Positions 30,514 to 41,111 of a stretch of DNA of 64,000 nt are shown here, piece after piece (position 1 is the stretch's first letter; each line of letters starts with the position of its first letter). The translations under genes were made by a program, and so were the position numbers. Origin of the DNA: Platanthera guangdongensis (lineage: Eukaryota; Streptophyta; Magnoliopsida; Asparagales; Orchidaceae). The notes below the pieces were generated by a model, which was given only the letters and a program-made list of their open reading frames with translations, made no database searches and was not told the origin of the DNA. The stretch is taken from positions 153,405,010 through 153,469,009 of the forward strand of contig CM077167.1 of the NCBI GenBank assembly GCA_039583875.1, given 5' to 3'.

Positions 30514-33360
30514 TGGCAATTTCGGTGGCGACCCTTTCTGGCATGAAATTAGATGCAGGTTTCGACATTGGCATCGATTCCTTCAGCCATTCCGATCAAG
30601 TCTTCAGGAACATACTTCAGTTGTTTGAAGCACCATAGTTGAGACAGTTCATGACTTTGAGGATCAAACTCCCAGTGCAGGAAATCAGAGAATGGGTTTT
30701 CACAGCAAACCTTCCAAATCAAACCTCAATTTCTTAATCAATTTCTGGACAACAAGTTTCTCTTTCCCTGCTATTCTGACTGAAATTTTTGGATTTATAA
30801 ATGGGGAAGATGATATTGAATTATCTATCACAAAGTTTGATGATATGCTAGTAATAATGGGTCACTCCCATGAAATGCCTAACAAATTATTGAAGAAGAA
30901 CTTATCTGTCGAATATAAGTTCTTAGCAGATATAGTTGGGAAGGTAATCTTGGGCAAACACTCAACCCATGACTATATTACCAAGCACCAATTCCTTCTG
31001 ATGTGTGCCTTGGTTAATCAAAAATCGGTGAACTGGGGAGAAATTGTATTTGATTTGATTAAGAAGAAAATTAGTAAGAAGGATGTGAGTTGTGGTAGAA
31101 TTCTAGGAATCTTCCTATAGGCAAAGGTTCCAAAATTATTGGTATCCCAGACCATATTCATAAATGCCTCTAAGAGGCATACCTCTACCCTCTTTTGCAG
31201 ATGGGAGAGGGTTATTACCAAGCCTTCCAGGGCTTCCTCTTCCATGATAGCTTCAGAGGACACCAGGGCTGCAATAGCCACTTCACCAACCCCTGAAGAA
31301 GCTCCTGCTACTTATATTACCTCTCCTCCTCCTCCATCTCCACATCATCCTCATATTTCCTTCATCAACTCCCCTCCATCTCCACATCATCCAATATTTC
31401 CTTCATCAACTCACCTTGTTGATGTTACTACACTTCTACAACCATCCACCATTATTACAAATACACCATCTACCTCCATCCCTTCTGTCTCACCATCCAG
31501 ACCACCATCTCCTCCACAATCACCAATCCACATTTTTGATGAAACACCAACTCCACCTATTCAATCACCTCCACCACCACATCCATCATCACATATTGAA
31601 GACAAAGATCAACTACTGTCATCTCTCAATTTTGATCTACTATCATCTCTATCTCCACAACCATCTCCACAATATTCCCCTATTCAGGAAGATATTATCC
31701 TCCCTGATATCTCAACATCCATAATTCCAACTGACATTCAAACCAAATCCATTCCACAAGCATTCACTATTTGTCCAACCTGCTTCATGTCATCTTCTAC
31801 TATATCAGCAAGCATTCTTGAGCTCATTACCCCTACACTCAAGACACTTATAGTTGAGTCCAATGCTCTACTTGTTGCTTCAATCACTACACTCTCTTCA
31901 AAGCTTGCTTCTTTCTCCACTGTCCCTTCTTCTGGGGGCCTGGTTTCAGGACTCTCTGAATCCAAGCAGGGGGAGATGTTCAATGAAGAAGCTCCAGCAA
32001 TTCATGAAGAACCTTCAGCAGCAACTCCAGCAACAGCAAGTCCAACAGTAGTAGCAGTAGTAATTCCAGAAATAGATACAGAAATTATTCCAGTCTGTAT
32101 AGAAGAAGAAGCACCAGATTTGTTTATTCCAGAAATAATCACTGTTGGTGATTTTATTCTTAATCCCACAGTTGATCTTCCCTCATTACTTTATTCTTTT
32201 GATATAATTTCCAACAGCAATCTTCCAGTTTTTGATAATTATTCTAAAGCAATAATCAGTTATACAGATCCAATAAGTCCTGAAGTATTGGAATAACTAA
32301 GGACTAGTTTTATAGTTAAAGAGGATATTATAGAGCAAATAACTACTACAGAGTCAAAGGCTCTCTCACCTCCAACATTTGGCTAGGCTGAATCCCCCAT
32401 GCCTAATCTTGATGATTTCTTGTTTGAGGATATAGATACAAAAATTATAGAGCCAGAAGTTCATGTACAGCCTCAGGCTGAGGATGAAATTGTAGCTGAA
32501 TAGCCACAAGCTGAGTTAATAGATACAAGTATAAAGCCACTGCCTCATCCAGTACTTTATAAGGCAATGCTTAAACAGATTAATGCTCTTTATGATAATC
32601 TTGTAGATGAATCTGATGATGATGATGATGAGTCAGATGACTCAGAAGATTCCAGTTCTAAAAAGAGAAAACTCAAGAAGAAGGTTCTACCCAGGGCTGC
32701 TCCTAAACCCTGTCCTACTACTGATATACCCTACTATATTCTGCACAACATTACTCTCACTCAAGATACTCCTCACTGGATGAGATAGTCAAAGAATGAT
32801 ATGAAAGCAAGGAAGAAGAGTAGGAGATACTCTCCACAATCACAATTTAGGAGAGGTCCTCCTCTAGTAGCAGAATCAGTAGGAAACATTTCTCAAGTAC
32901 AAAGGTCTACATCTTCTCATTCCACCATACCATCTTACAACAGCAGCAGATGACAACACAGCACTTAGGGCAGTAAACAAGAACGTAAGAAGCAAAGCAT
33001 TCAGCAGTAGGCATCTGAAGAAAGTCAGAAAGAGAAATCAAGTCCAGAAAGACCTCCCTCTCCAACATATGATCCAGAATTGGATCCTAATTCTAGAATG
33101 GCCAGGTTTAATGAGCTGATAGCTATATCTCAGATAAGAAAGGCCCGGGAAGAAGGAAAAGATTCCTCTCAATTTTCTACCATGTCATCATATAGGAAGA
33201 AGGAATTGGACAAATATCAGGCAAAGAATCTTTTCAATGTTGATACTTATATGAACTTGCATCCATAAGCAGTAGTGCCCAAAGCTGCATCTCTGAAGAT
33301 TTTGGGTGTTGAAGACATGAAGATGACTCAGAGAGAAGTAGATGATTCTAGAAGAAGATG
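30514..33360 (+). pseudogene. C3 ORF3, heavily decayed
   Basis: ATG at 30514 starts a frame that soon meets a stop and a frameshift; pieces continue at 30692-31120, 31139-32296, 32567-32788 and 33080-33268. The N-terminal region keeps the ORF3 pattern (VIMGHSHEMPNK, FLADIVGKVILGKH, SCGRILGIFL; compare EVVGKVILCK and GRILSLYLAG in C2). A long Pro/Ser/Thr-rich linker follows (31270-31720), then an acidic-to-basic switch (ESDDDDDESDDSEDSSSKKRKLKKK), and a charged C-terminal part. No membrane segment is obvious. Function unknown. The order of parts matches C2 and C5 although the sequence is far apart. Confidence 0.65.
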
Positions 33361-33564
33361 ATTTACACAAAACCTGCTTCCTCTTCAGATTCCTCAAAGA
33401 AAAAATCATAATCTTCTGCTTTTGCATTTTTTGAACATTGTTATTATTGCATATATTAACAAGGCACATTTGTTCACATCTGCTGAATGTTTTATAATTC
33501 TATCATATATTTTATTGCTTTGTGATTTTTTTTATTTTATTTTGTATAGTGATCTCACAAAAAT

Positions 33565-33574
33565 GAGGGGAGAT
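33565..33574 (+). other. C3 polypurine tract
   Basis: GAGGGGAGAT just before the LTR start TGTTGGAACC at 33575, the same spacing as in C2. Confidence 0.75.
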
Positions 33575-35121
33575 TGTTGGAACCTTACTTGTGATTTGGG
33601 CTAAGTTCATTATTATGATTGATAACCCACCATGTATAGTCAGGGTCATAAGTTAGTTACAGGGTTAAGGTCAATCACATAAGGTTAGATTACTGAAACC
33701 TACCTTCAGAAGACTTCAGAGACTCAATACTTAAGAGACAAGGTAGTTTTGATGATTGCATAAAAGTCATTCGACGATAGCTGGACTCAGCTCGATGATC
33801 GTCGATCTCGGATCGACGAACTCAGAGTTCCTTCTCTGAGTTGAGCTCGACGGAAGTCCAGCTGAGCTCGATGAACTGTGAGCTTATATCAGAAGCTCAA
33901 CTTGACGAAGGAGAATTATCAGCTCGACGAAGGAGAATTATCAGCTCGACGAACTTGGAGCTCAGATCGACGAAATCTTTACTGAGTTCGACTAACTCCA
34001 TCCAGGCTCTGCTCGACTAAACTTCTCTATAGTTTCTCAGATCGACTAAAGCAGCTTAATTACAAATATTAAGACAGTAATACTCTGATAATTAATGATT
34101 AATATTCTCAAGAATATAGTTGTTTCTTGGCAGCATTAATTATGGATTTCATATAGTTATTACTCTACCATATTTACTAGGACAGTTAGGGAAATACATT
34201 GAAGATAAAAACATCTATTTCAAATTCCCAGAAAATATGCAGAGGACTTCAAGGAATTCGAATTTCAAATCAGCAATCAATATAAAAGAAAGAAATTTTC
34301 AGATGATTGCCAAGTCTTACAGTCTACAATAACAGTTAGTCATAAGAAGAAGAAAGAGAACATCTGCAACTAGAGAACAAGAAATAGAGACAAAGAACAT
34401 CTTGTTCATCATCTTCTTCTTCAAGTTTTTCTTCCAGCAACACAATATTCAATCAGAGACCAAAAGCTCAATCTCTTAAAGACATTTACTGGAAGAAGAA
34501 GAAGTGTTCATCTTTGAAGGCCTACACCCTGAAGCAAAGTTTCCTCTCCTGACCATATTTCTATAACTCCGGGGGAGCTTTGACAACATCAACAAATTCA
34601 CTAGTTTTCTCAGAGAAAAGAGACAGAGAAGACACTATCAATTTTATTTTCTTTCACTGTGTGCAGGATTATAACTCCCTTCAAAAGTTAAACCTTTTGG
34701 TTCTCAAGTCTCCTAATCAAAAGACAAGGTTTGGTTTTTGGGCACCTGATCAAAAGCTCAAAAGGTTGTTAGATCTTCCTTAGAAAATAAATCTTATGGT
34801 GACAGGGCACCTGATCAAAAACCTGTGGTGATATGGCACCTGAACAAAAACATGTGGTGGCAGGGCACCTGATCAAAAACTTATAGTGGATTCTTACCAG
34901 GGTGGTAAAAGAGTGGATGTACACAGGTTTATTGGGGAACCACTATAAATTTCCTTGTGTCGTCTGGTTGTGCACTACTTTTTATTTGATGTGTTATGAT
35001 AATTCTTTTCTTATATTTATAGTATCACCTATTTTAATCTGCTGTAAAAGGTTTTTAAAATACTCTATTCAACCCCCCCCCCCCCCCTCTAGAGTTAGGT
35101 AGATCAATCCCTCACTTTCCA
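33575..35121 (+). repeat. C3 3' LTR, about 1547 bp
   Basis: TGTTGGAACC to CTTTCCA. The U3 dyad array of CTCGACGAA/GATCGACGAA words runs 33770-34060, with TATAAAAG at 34281-34288. Repeated TGATCAAAA(G/A)C...GGCACC words are at 34745-34880, the stem-loop AGTGGATGTACAC/GGGGAACCACT at 34912-34944, and a 16-C run at about 35071-35087 near the end. No coding sequence. The left border is firm from the purine tract; the right border is assigned by comparison with the C2 LTR end. Confidence 0.78.
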
Positions 35122-35487
35122 TTAGTATCTAAGGTATCGCTTTCATATTCATCAATGCCTAATTCCTACATCGCATGGCCTTATATAAGGCTAACAAAGT
35201 TCAAGGCTATATGCAGCCCAATTTAAAACAATAAATGGCTAAGCGCATGCCAAAATTAAAAAGATGAATCTGGCAAAATACAATCTAGATCTGAAATAAA
35301 TAAATAATGACAAATAAATAAAATAAAGGCAAATGTCAAGTGGACGTCTTGCGCTGAGGGCGGAGGTTATAGTGTCGATCAACAATGTCTTTGCAGCATC
35401 GCAAGTCCTTGACTGGAGAAGGCGAGGGATCATCCGTAATCATGTCGGCATCATCAATAACATGTCGGGGGGTCATCGTCTCCATCA
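35122..35487 (-). repeat. G 3' LTR fragment
   Basis: Assigned by alignment by eye with N: CCATCAATCCT..GCTC and TCATCACCGATGAGTTG flank the LTR start in both. On the minus strand the LTR would start TGATGGAGACGATG at 35487. The distal part is missing because C3 is inserted at 35121/35122. Confidence 0.55.
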
Positions 35488-35899
35488 ATCCTTCGCTGCT
35501 CGAGAGTACTTATCACCGATGAGTTGGCTTGAGTGTACTGGCGTAGGAGAGCATCATCCAAAATCGCCACCTCCGATTCAAGTAGCCATGAGTCATCGGA
35601 AGCCGGACGATCACGCAATCAGATTAAGTAGCGGCGAACGTCACTGCTTGGAGATGTGACCACTTCATCCATGAGTATCCTGTCAGGCAAAAAGGAGGTC
35701 TTGGAGAACCTTGGAAAATCATTAGTCAAAGAAGGAGAAGAATTTTAAGTATCAGCATTCAACATACCTCCTGTGTAAACCGTAGGATAGAGCAACCAAG
35801 GGACAAGCTCACCCCCAACCCATTAAAAGACAGTGGATGGAATAAACGGAGAGGCAGATAATTCAAGTGGTTGAGAAACATATGGCATTAAATCTAAAA

Positions 35900-37105
35900 C
35901 ATTGAAAATATGGGATATACCCCAATCAGTGGGTATCTCCAAAAGATATGCATTTTCTCCTAACCTCTTTAAAATTCAAAAAAGGACCGGCTCGCCGATT
36001 CGCAAAGTTTTTTTGGAGCCTGAAGGCAACCGTTCAGGGATGATACGCACCAAGACTAAACCATCAACATTAAGGTGAGACGCTCTCGTATGTATGTTAG
36101 CATGAGATTGATAAGATGCATGCTAGGTGACTAACGTTTCATGATTGTGCTTATGTAAATTTTGAACATGAAGATCGAATTCTTATGCAAAATTACTTGA
36201 TTTATATGATGGAGGTAACAAAACTAAATCAAGTGCCACCGGTGCTTTATAGTCGTATACAATTTCATTGGGAGATAAGCTTGTTGATCTATTTTTAGAG
36301 TTATTATACACAAGCTGTGCATGAGGAAGAATCAAATCCCAGGTACCCTTGTGATCCCCTACCAGACAACGAAGTAAACTACCCAAACTCTTGTTTACTA
36401 TTTTCGTTTACCCATCTGTTTGCGGATGGTAGGCCGAAGAAAACAAAAGTTTGGTACCCATAAGCTTCCAAAGGGTCTTCCAAAAATAACTAGTGTACTT
36501 CACGTCCCTATCAGTTACAATTGTCTTGGGAATGCCCCAATGCGCAATCACTTCCTTAAAATATAGTTTCGCAATATGTGATGCATCGTCGGTCTTATCA
36601 CACACGATAAAATAAGCCATCTTGGAGAACCGGTCTACTACAACCAGGATGGAATCATGACGTATAAACGTGCTGGGTAGGCCCAAATTGAAATCCATAC
36701 TAACATCCACCCAAGGAATGGAGGGAATTAAAAGAGGAGTATAAAGACCGGCATTTGTCTTATTGCCCTTAGCTAATTGGCACACACGACAACTCTTCAC
36801 AATTTTGTTTACCGTGGATTTAAGACATGGCCAATGAAACTTATCCTCCACTAACGTGATGCTCTTGTCACGACCAAAATGACCACCTACACCACCACTA
36901 TGCAATTCCCACACGATGAAATGACATATGGAAGAATGAGGGATACATAGCTTTGAGTGCTTAAATAGATAACCATCTCAAATATAATAGGCTGGAATAA
37001 GAGAGGGAGAGTCGCTTTGAGCGGATGAATAGATTTCCTTGAAATCCAGACAATGAACGAACTCATCCTTAATCCTATCAAATCCAATGACCTTTACTTC
37101 TAGTG
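35900..37105 (-). pseudogene. pol: G pol: integrase with GPY/F end
   Basis: Zinc region GGHFGRDKSITLVEDKFHWP and SCRVCQLAKGNKTNAGLYTP. Catalytic core: SMDFNLGLPSTF, VVVDRFSKMAYF, IVTDRDVKYTSYFW and SSAYHPQTDG. The frame continues with QLVYNNSKNRSTSLSPNEIV and DYKAPVALDLVLLP, with stops at about 36407 and 36182. The C-terminal module reads VLVRIIPERLPSGSKKTL and LGENAYLLEIP. 35488-35900 has only degraded coding-like pieces and no feature I can name. Confidence 0.85.
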
Positions 37106-37110
37106 TAGAC

Positions 37111-38442
37111 TGATGCAGGCCCAAGGTTTCGACAGGTTAAACTACGCATTCTTCTGTTCGACAATTTAATTAAATATCTAGTGCGCGGTTTCTCTACTTA
37201 GTACTATCAAATACTCGAGCATTAAAAGACAAAAATTCCACAACCATCAATGCAAAGGGACGCAACCCATTTTATAGATCGAACAAGGGCTATAGGCCAA
37301 TGTTCGCTCAAGCGAAAAAGGACCCACACGATCCGGACAGTTAGCTATTCAAATTAGATTAGGCGCAAGCAATTTACCATTCCAATAAAGAAAGTTCCAG
37401 GCTAAATTAGTGATTAAAATGAAGTCCTAATATCAATCCCAAATTAATCAAAATGAGGGTTTACCAAATCACTTGAACGCAGGGGGAAATCAAAGGTGAT
37501 GAACCTGATTTCTTCAAGTGTTCACGAGATCTACCCGCTCCAAGTTATACGAAAAATATTCGGGAAATATATGCTTGAAAATTCAGATTTTATTAGGCTC
37601 TAATTTCAATATAAATTCGGACTAAAAACTAGCCTTCTAATTCCACCAAAACCTCACAAAATAAGTTAGAAGAAATCTCACAAAGAGGTGTAGGAATCGT
37701 TACCCAAATCCCAAGAAAACCTTCCACAGAGATGAGTGGAGGAACACACGTTGACGGTGGTATATTCTCTATTTCCACGCAGAAATCCTCGGATCCGCAC
37801 CGGACAATGAAGACGCTCGCCGTTTTCTCCTTTTGACAAACCCTTGGAGAGGGAGGAGGAGGAGGGGAGGGGGAAGGTGGCCGAGCCACTAATAGTCGGA
37901 GAGATAGAAGGTCGGCGGCCAAGAGAGAAGAGAAAGGGGGGAGAATTTCTCAAAGAGGAAGGAGAAAGGAGGGGGAAAATTAAAAATTTGAATTCTTAGG
38001 ATTTCTTTCTTTCATTCTCTAATTATTCCTTCATAACCATGGCTATATATAGCCTACACCACTCAATCATCCTCCATTCAAAATTCAAAATTCAAAAAGA
38101 AATTATGATGGTTATATGCACCCATCATAATACATGAAATGAAAATACAATACATGAAATTAAACAATTCACTAACAAAATAAAATGCATGAAATAAAGT
38201 ACTTTTAAAATAGAATTGCATGAAATAAAAATTAATAAAATATATAATTATAATTATGTAATTTATAATTATATATTTTATTTATTGGTGGCGGTGGACG
38301 TCGAGCAAAACTTGTAGCATTGGCGGTGTTGGCGAAGAAACGTCGTGGTAGACTCCTATCTTCGAGCTTGCGGCAACGACCGTCCCAATCCACGAACTCT
38401 CGATGTCGTGGATCCACGGCCGCATCATCATCATCGCCATCA
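37111..38442 (-). repeat. N 3' LTR, 1332 bp
   Basis: Minus strand TGATGGCGATGATG to GGGCCTGCATCA. A GA-rich and TC-rich segment lies at 37850-37970, and CTATATATAG near 38042-38050 is a candidate TATA box. It is very similar to the 5' LTR, with small differences such as one GGA unit in the purine run. Confidence 0.92.
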
Positions 38443-39698
38443 ATCCTCCACCGCTCAAAATCACTCATCACCGATGAGTTGCCCGTGAGGGGGGAACCAT
38501 TGAAAGCAGCAGCAACATGGGGCAAATATGGCCCCGTAATTCGTGTTGTCGTATCATGAACATCCCATAGCACTATGAACCTGTCTAGCACAAAAACAAC
38601 AAGACTTTCGAGAAAACTCGAAAGGGTGTCAAGCAAAAGAAAATAAACAAGAATCTTACCGACCGGTTCAAGAACCAAGGAGTCAACTTGGAAAATAGAC
38701 ACGACAGTACTAACACTCCCCATCCCAAGATTATATTTAGTGGTAGGAAGAGACGACGGAGAAAGGCACTCAGGTGGAACAGAGACGTACAGTAAAAAGT
38801 CCGGAAACTTGAAATAAAGTGAAACACCATGTGCTCTATAAAAATATAAAGTAAAAGCATAAAATCCGACGTTCTTCATAATCATGTATGGGTCGGCATT
38901 CCAACATATTAATTTATTAACAGAGCCAGAAGGCATCCGCTCGGGGACTGACCAGACTAAACCCAAATCACTATATCTAGCATCAGACAGTCTCAAAAAG
39001 GAGTAGAAGTGCATGCGATAAAACTTAAAATGAATCACTAATGGCCTAGATACATGAGGAGAGAATCCATGTGCTACATGACTTGACCCAAGAGCAGAGG
39101 ATAAGGGGGGTAAGTCAGGTGGCACGGGAGCCTTGTAATCAGAGATAATTTTTATGGGCTCCGACACCGCAGTCTTGATTTCAATTTTAATATTTTCACA
39201 CTTGGCATGAATATATGCCAAGGAGAACCGCGCATCATAACCAATATAATTGGATGCCCCCGAATGTGCAAAGGTTTGCGAGCAAAACAACTCAAGATAC
39301 CCAACTATAGTCGCTAACGTGGGGAAATGAGGGTCATCAAATGGCGGCGGGTAAATGCGTGCGATCGGGTGTGGTATATAAGTATGTATAAGTGACACCA
39401 CATCCAGAGGCACAATCGCCAAAGAAATAGAGTCATTCATAGTAGGGGACGGAACCGTAGACGGACACGCAGAAAAAGGAGCTGGCAAAAGTGAAATATA
39501 GTCATGACTATGAGGTGCGGTGAATAGTCCAAATACTAGTGTGCGCAACATAGTAATATCTACACACTGAGCCAATGTCAATGTAGGAACTAATAAAGTG
39601 GACGTGACACAACAACTCAGACTAGGGATACCGATTCCACGTCCTAAAAAGTCATCTAAGACAGGCAAATAAATAGGGGGAAGGGTCGATAAAATCAA
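38232..39698 (-). CDS. N ORF2: 488-codon frame with integrase C-terminal remnant
   Basis: Open frame of 488 codons with a TTG-type first codon overlapping the end of the gag-like ORF, so it is probably expressed with it if at all. The N-terminal two-thirds is unrecognised and Ser/Pro/hydrophobic-rich. In the middle is DYKAPVPPDLPPL, matching DYKAPVALDLVLLP after the integrase core of G, then WSVPERMPSGSVNKL and NADPYMIMKNVGFYAF, resembling a GPY/F module. The last about 70 codons lie in the 3' LTR. I infer a collapsed pol keeping only the end of integrase. Whether it makes protein is unknown. Confidence 0.5.
   Translation of the reverse strand: MILSTLPPIYLPVLDDFLGRGIGIPSLSCCVTSTLLVPTLTLAQCVDITMLRTLVFGLFTAPHSHDYISLLPAPFSACPSTVPSPTMNDSISLAIVPLDVVSLIHTYIPHPIARIYPPPFDDPHFPTLATIVGYLELFCSQTFAHSGASNYIGYDARFSLAYIHAKCENIKIEIKTAVSEPIKIISDYKAPVPPDLPPLSSALGSSHVAHGFSPHVSRPLVIHFKFYRMHFYSFLRLSDARYSDLGLVWSVPERMPSGSVNKLICWNADPYMIMKNVGFYAFTLYFYRAHGVSLYFKFPDFLLYVSVPPECLSPSSLPTTKYNLGMGSVSTVVSIFQVDSLVLEPVGKILVYFLLLDTLSSFLESLVVFVLDRFIVLWDVHDTTTRITGPYLPHVAAAFNGSPLTGNSSVMSDFERWRIDGDDDDAAVDPRHREFVDWDGRCRKLEDRSLPRRFFANTANATSFARRPPPPINKIYNYKLHNYNYIFY
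38443..38454 (-). other. N polypurine tract
   Basis: Minus-strand GCGGTGGAGGAT directly before the 3' LTR start at 38442. Confidence 0.65.
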
Positions 39699-40690
39699 AC
39701 CTGGGATAAAATCCGAATCAGTAAAAATTTCACCGTGTGTGTAACCAATGAATTGTCCAAAAATACCCTTCCCTTAGATGGTAACTCATCCACAATAACA
39801 CTTGGGACATCCTCACTCTCAGACTCCTCAGATAACTCAAATATAATCTCAGTGGGTGCAATCGTAGGATCTAACGCAATGGGGATCATATCATGGAGAG
39901 GGCACTCAATACTAGGGTGAACAGACACAACGCTAGTATGGAACGTAATAGGAAACGTAATACTCTCACAGATCGAAATGTAATCATCCCATACATCATC
40001 TTCCAAATCACTAGGGTATCCAATATCAATTTCAGACTCAGTAGAATCGTCGGGCACTAACGTACATGATGGAATACACTCACCTAGTTGGTTATCCTCA
40101 AGATCAAGAGATACCACATCTACATCAGCATCCTCATGGCTATCAGTCACTACATCAGGAGGCTTAGGCATCGAGGATAAAGGATTCAAAATTCTAGAAG
40201 TAACATCTTTTGAGTCCAAGACATAAGATCTATTAGGAATGGTTTCCCTAAAGGTGGTAGTAGGTACACTAAGAGCAGGCTGACCTTTGGGGACAAATGA
40301 TCTAGCATTAGATATATAATCATTCCTATATGCAGGTATGGGACTAGCGTCATAATGATACTCACTCACAAGCTTGGTGTTAGTAGTGCGGAGGTAGGCA
40401 GGATCAAATTGATCCGAGAGTAGGCTACGCATTGCCGGCCAAGCATGTTTATAACTACCAACACGATGCTCTTCGTTTAGCCAAAACACGCAGGCTTGAC
40501 CTACTAATCGATCTCGGGCTATGTTAACCTTTTTGTGGTCGCCCCATAAGTGATAATTAAAATAATTTTCTATTCCCTTAAGCCAGTCTCTAAAATTTTG
40601 TGGATACCCCAAACCGTCATAAGTAGGTGCCTCAATTCTAGTGGGAGGATGAGCATGTGGACGGTTGGTATTTTCATGGTATAAAGTCAA
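39695..40690 (-). CDS. gag: N gag-like ORF, about 331 codons
   Basis: Reads as a gypsy-type capsid: APTYDGLGYPQNFRDWLKGI, ENYFNYHLWGDHKKVNIARD, RLVGQACVFWLNEE and MRSLLSDQFDPAYLR are the Retrotrans_gag-style helices. The second half is acidic and unrecognised, and no CCHC knuckle is present. The frame is open without stops, but the first codon is TTG. An upstream ATG (minus, about 40711) is in another frame, so the start may be damaged. Retention of gag alone recalls TR-GAG type non-autonomous elements. Confidence 0.72.
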   Translation of the reverse strand: MTLYHENTNRPHAHPPTRIEAPTYDGLGYPQNFRDWLKGIENYFNYHLWGDHKKVNIARDRLVGQACVFWLNEEHRVGSYKHAWPAMRSLLSDQFDPAYLRTTNTKLVSEYHYDASPIPAYRNDYISNARSFVPKGQPALSVPTTTFRETIPNRSYVLDSKDVTSRILNPLSSMPKPPDVVTDSHEDADVDVVSLDLEDNQLGECIPSCTLVPDDSTESEIDIGYPSDLEDDVWDDYISICESITFPITFHTSVVSVHPSIECPLHDMIPIALDPTIAPTEIIFELSEESESEDVPSVIVDELPSKGRVFLDNSLVTHTVKFLLIRILSQV

Positions 40691-41096
40691 GGCTGGGTTT
40701 GTTTAGCCATGGGATTAACATACCAGTAATCTAAACGGGAAGCATAAACATCATAGGCCATAATAATGAGAACCAGAGAGAAAACTCACCCGGAACTGGT
40801 GCACAACCAATGAATAATGAACCTGACCCTATATAAAATGCAATAGATGTATTTGTTCCCTCTTAATAACTAAGGCAAGAAAATATTTTTTGTGATTTTC
40901 TTACTGACAATAAATGAGAGATTATTAAAATATTTTTTTGATATTTTTTTGCTAAAAAATAAAAATATAGGCCGCTATTGGCAGACCAAATTTAAAAATT
41001 AATTTATATGTTGTGCAAAGAAACGGGAAAGTGCGTGTCGGCGTGCTAAAGAAATATTTCCTAGGATGGTACTAATTAAGAAATTAGCAAAACCTC

Positions 41097-41108
41097 GCTC
41101 TGATACCA
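41097..41108 (-). other. N primer-binding site
   Basis: Minus-strand TGGTATCAGAGC three bases inside the 5' LTR end at 41112, a full 12-base match to the initiator tRNA-Met end. 40700-41096 is leader without genes. Confidence 0.88.
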
Positions 41109-41111
41109 AAT

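Larger units (their letters stand above)
29897..35121 (+). mobile_element. C3: SIRE-type Ty1/copia, 3' part with ORF3 and 3' LTR
   Basis: Begins inside RNase H (cut by X), followed by a dyad array plus TATA, a decayed ORF3, a polypurine tract and the 3' LTR. The order is the same as in C2. To the right it abuts a fragment of the gypsy G LTR. Many stops and frameshifts, and weaker similarity to C2 than C5 shows, mark it as an older and more diverged subfamily. Confidence 0.82.

Noticed and set aside
35122..35140. Second primer-binding site after the C3 LTR (TTAGTATCTAAGGTATC)
   Set aside because: Only about 8 of 12 bases match the tRNA-iMet type, and the sequence beyond does not resemble a SIRE leader. 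C3 coding order shows this is a 3' LTR.
37850..37970. Host gene exon suggested by the Ser/Pro-rich frames in the N LTR
   Set aside because: The same sequence is present in both N LTRs (again at 41840-41960), so it is LTR sequence.
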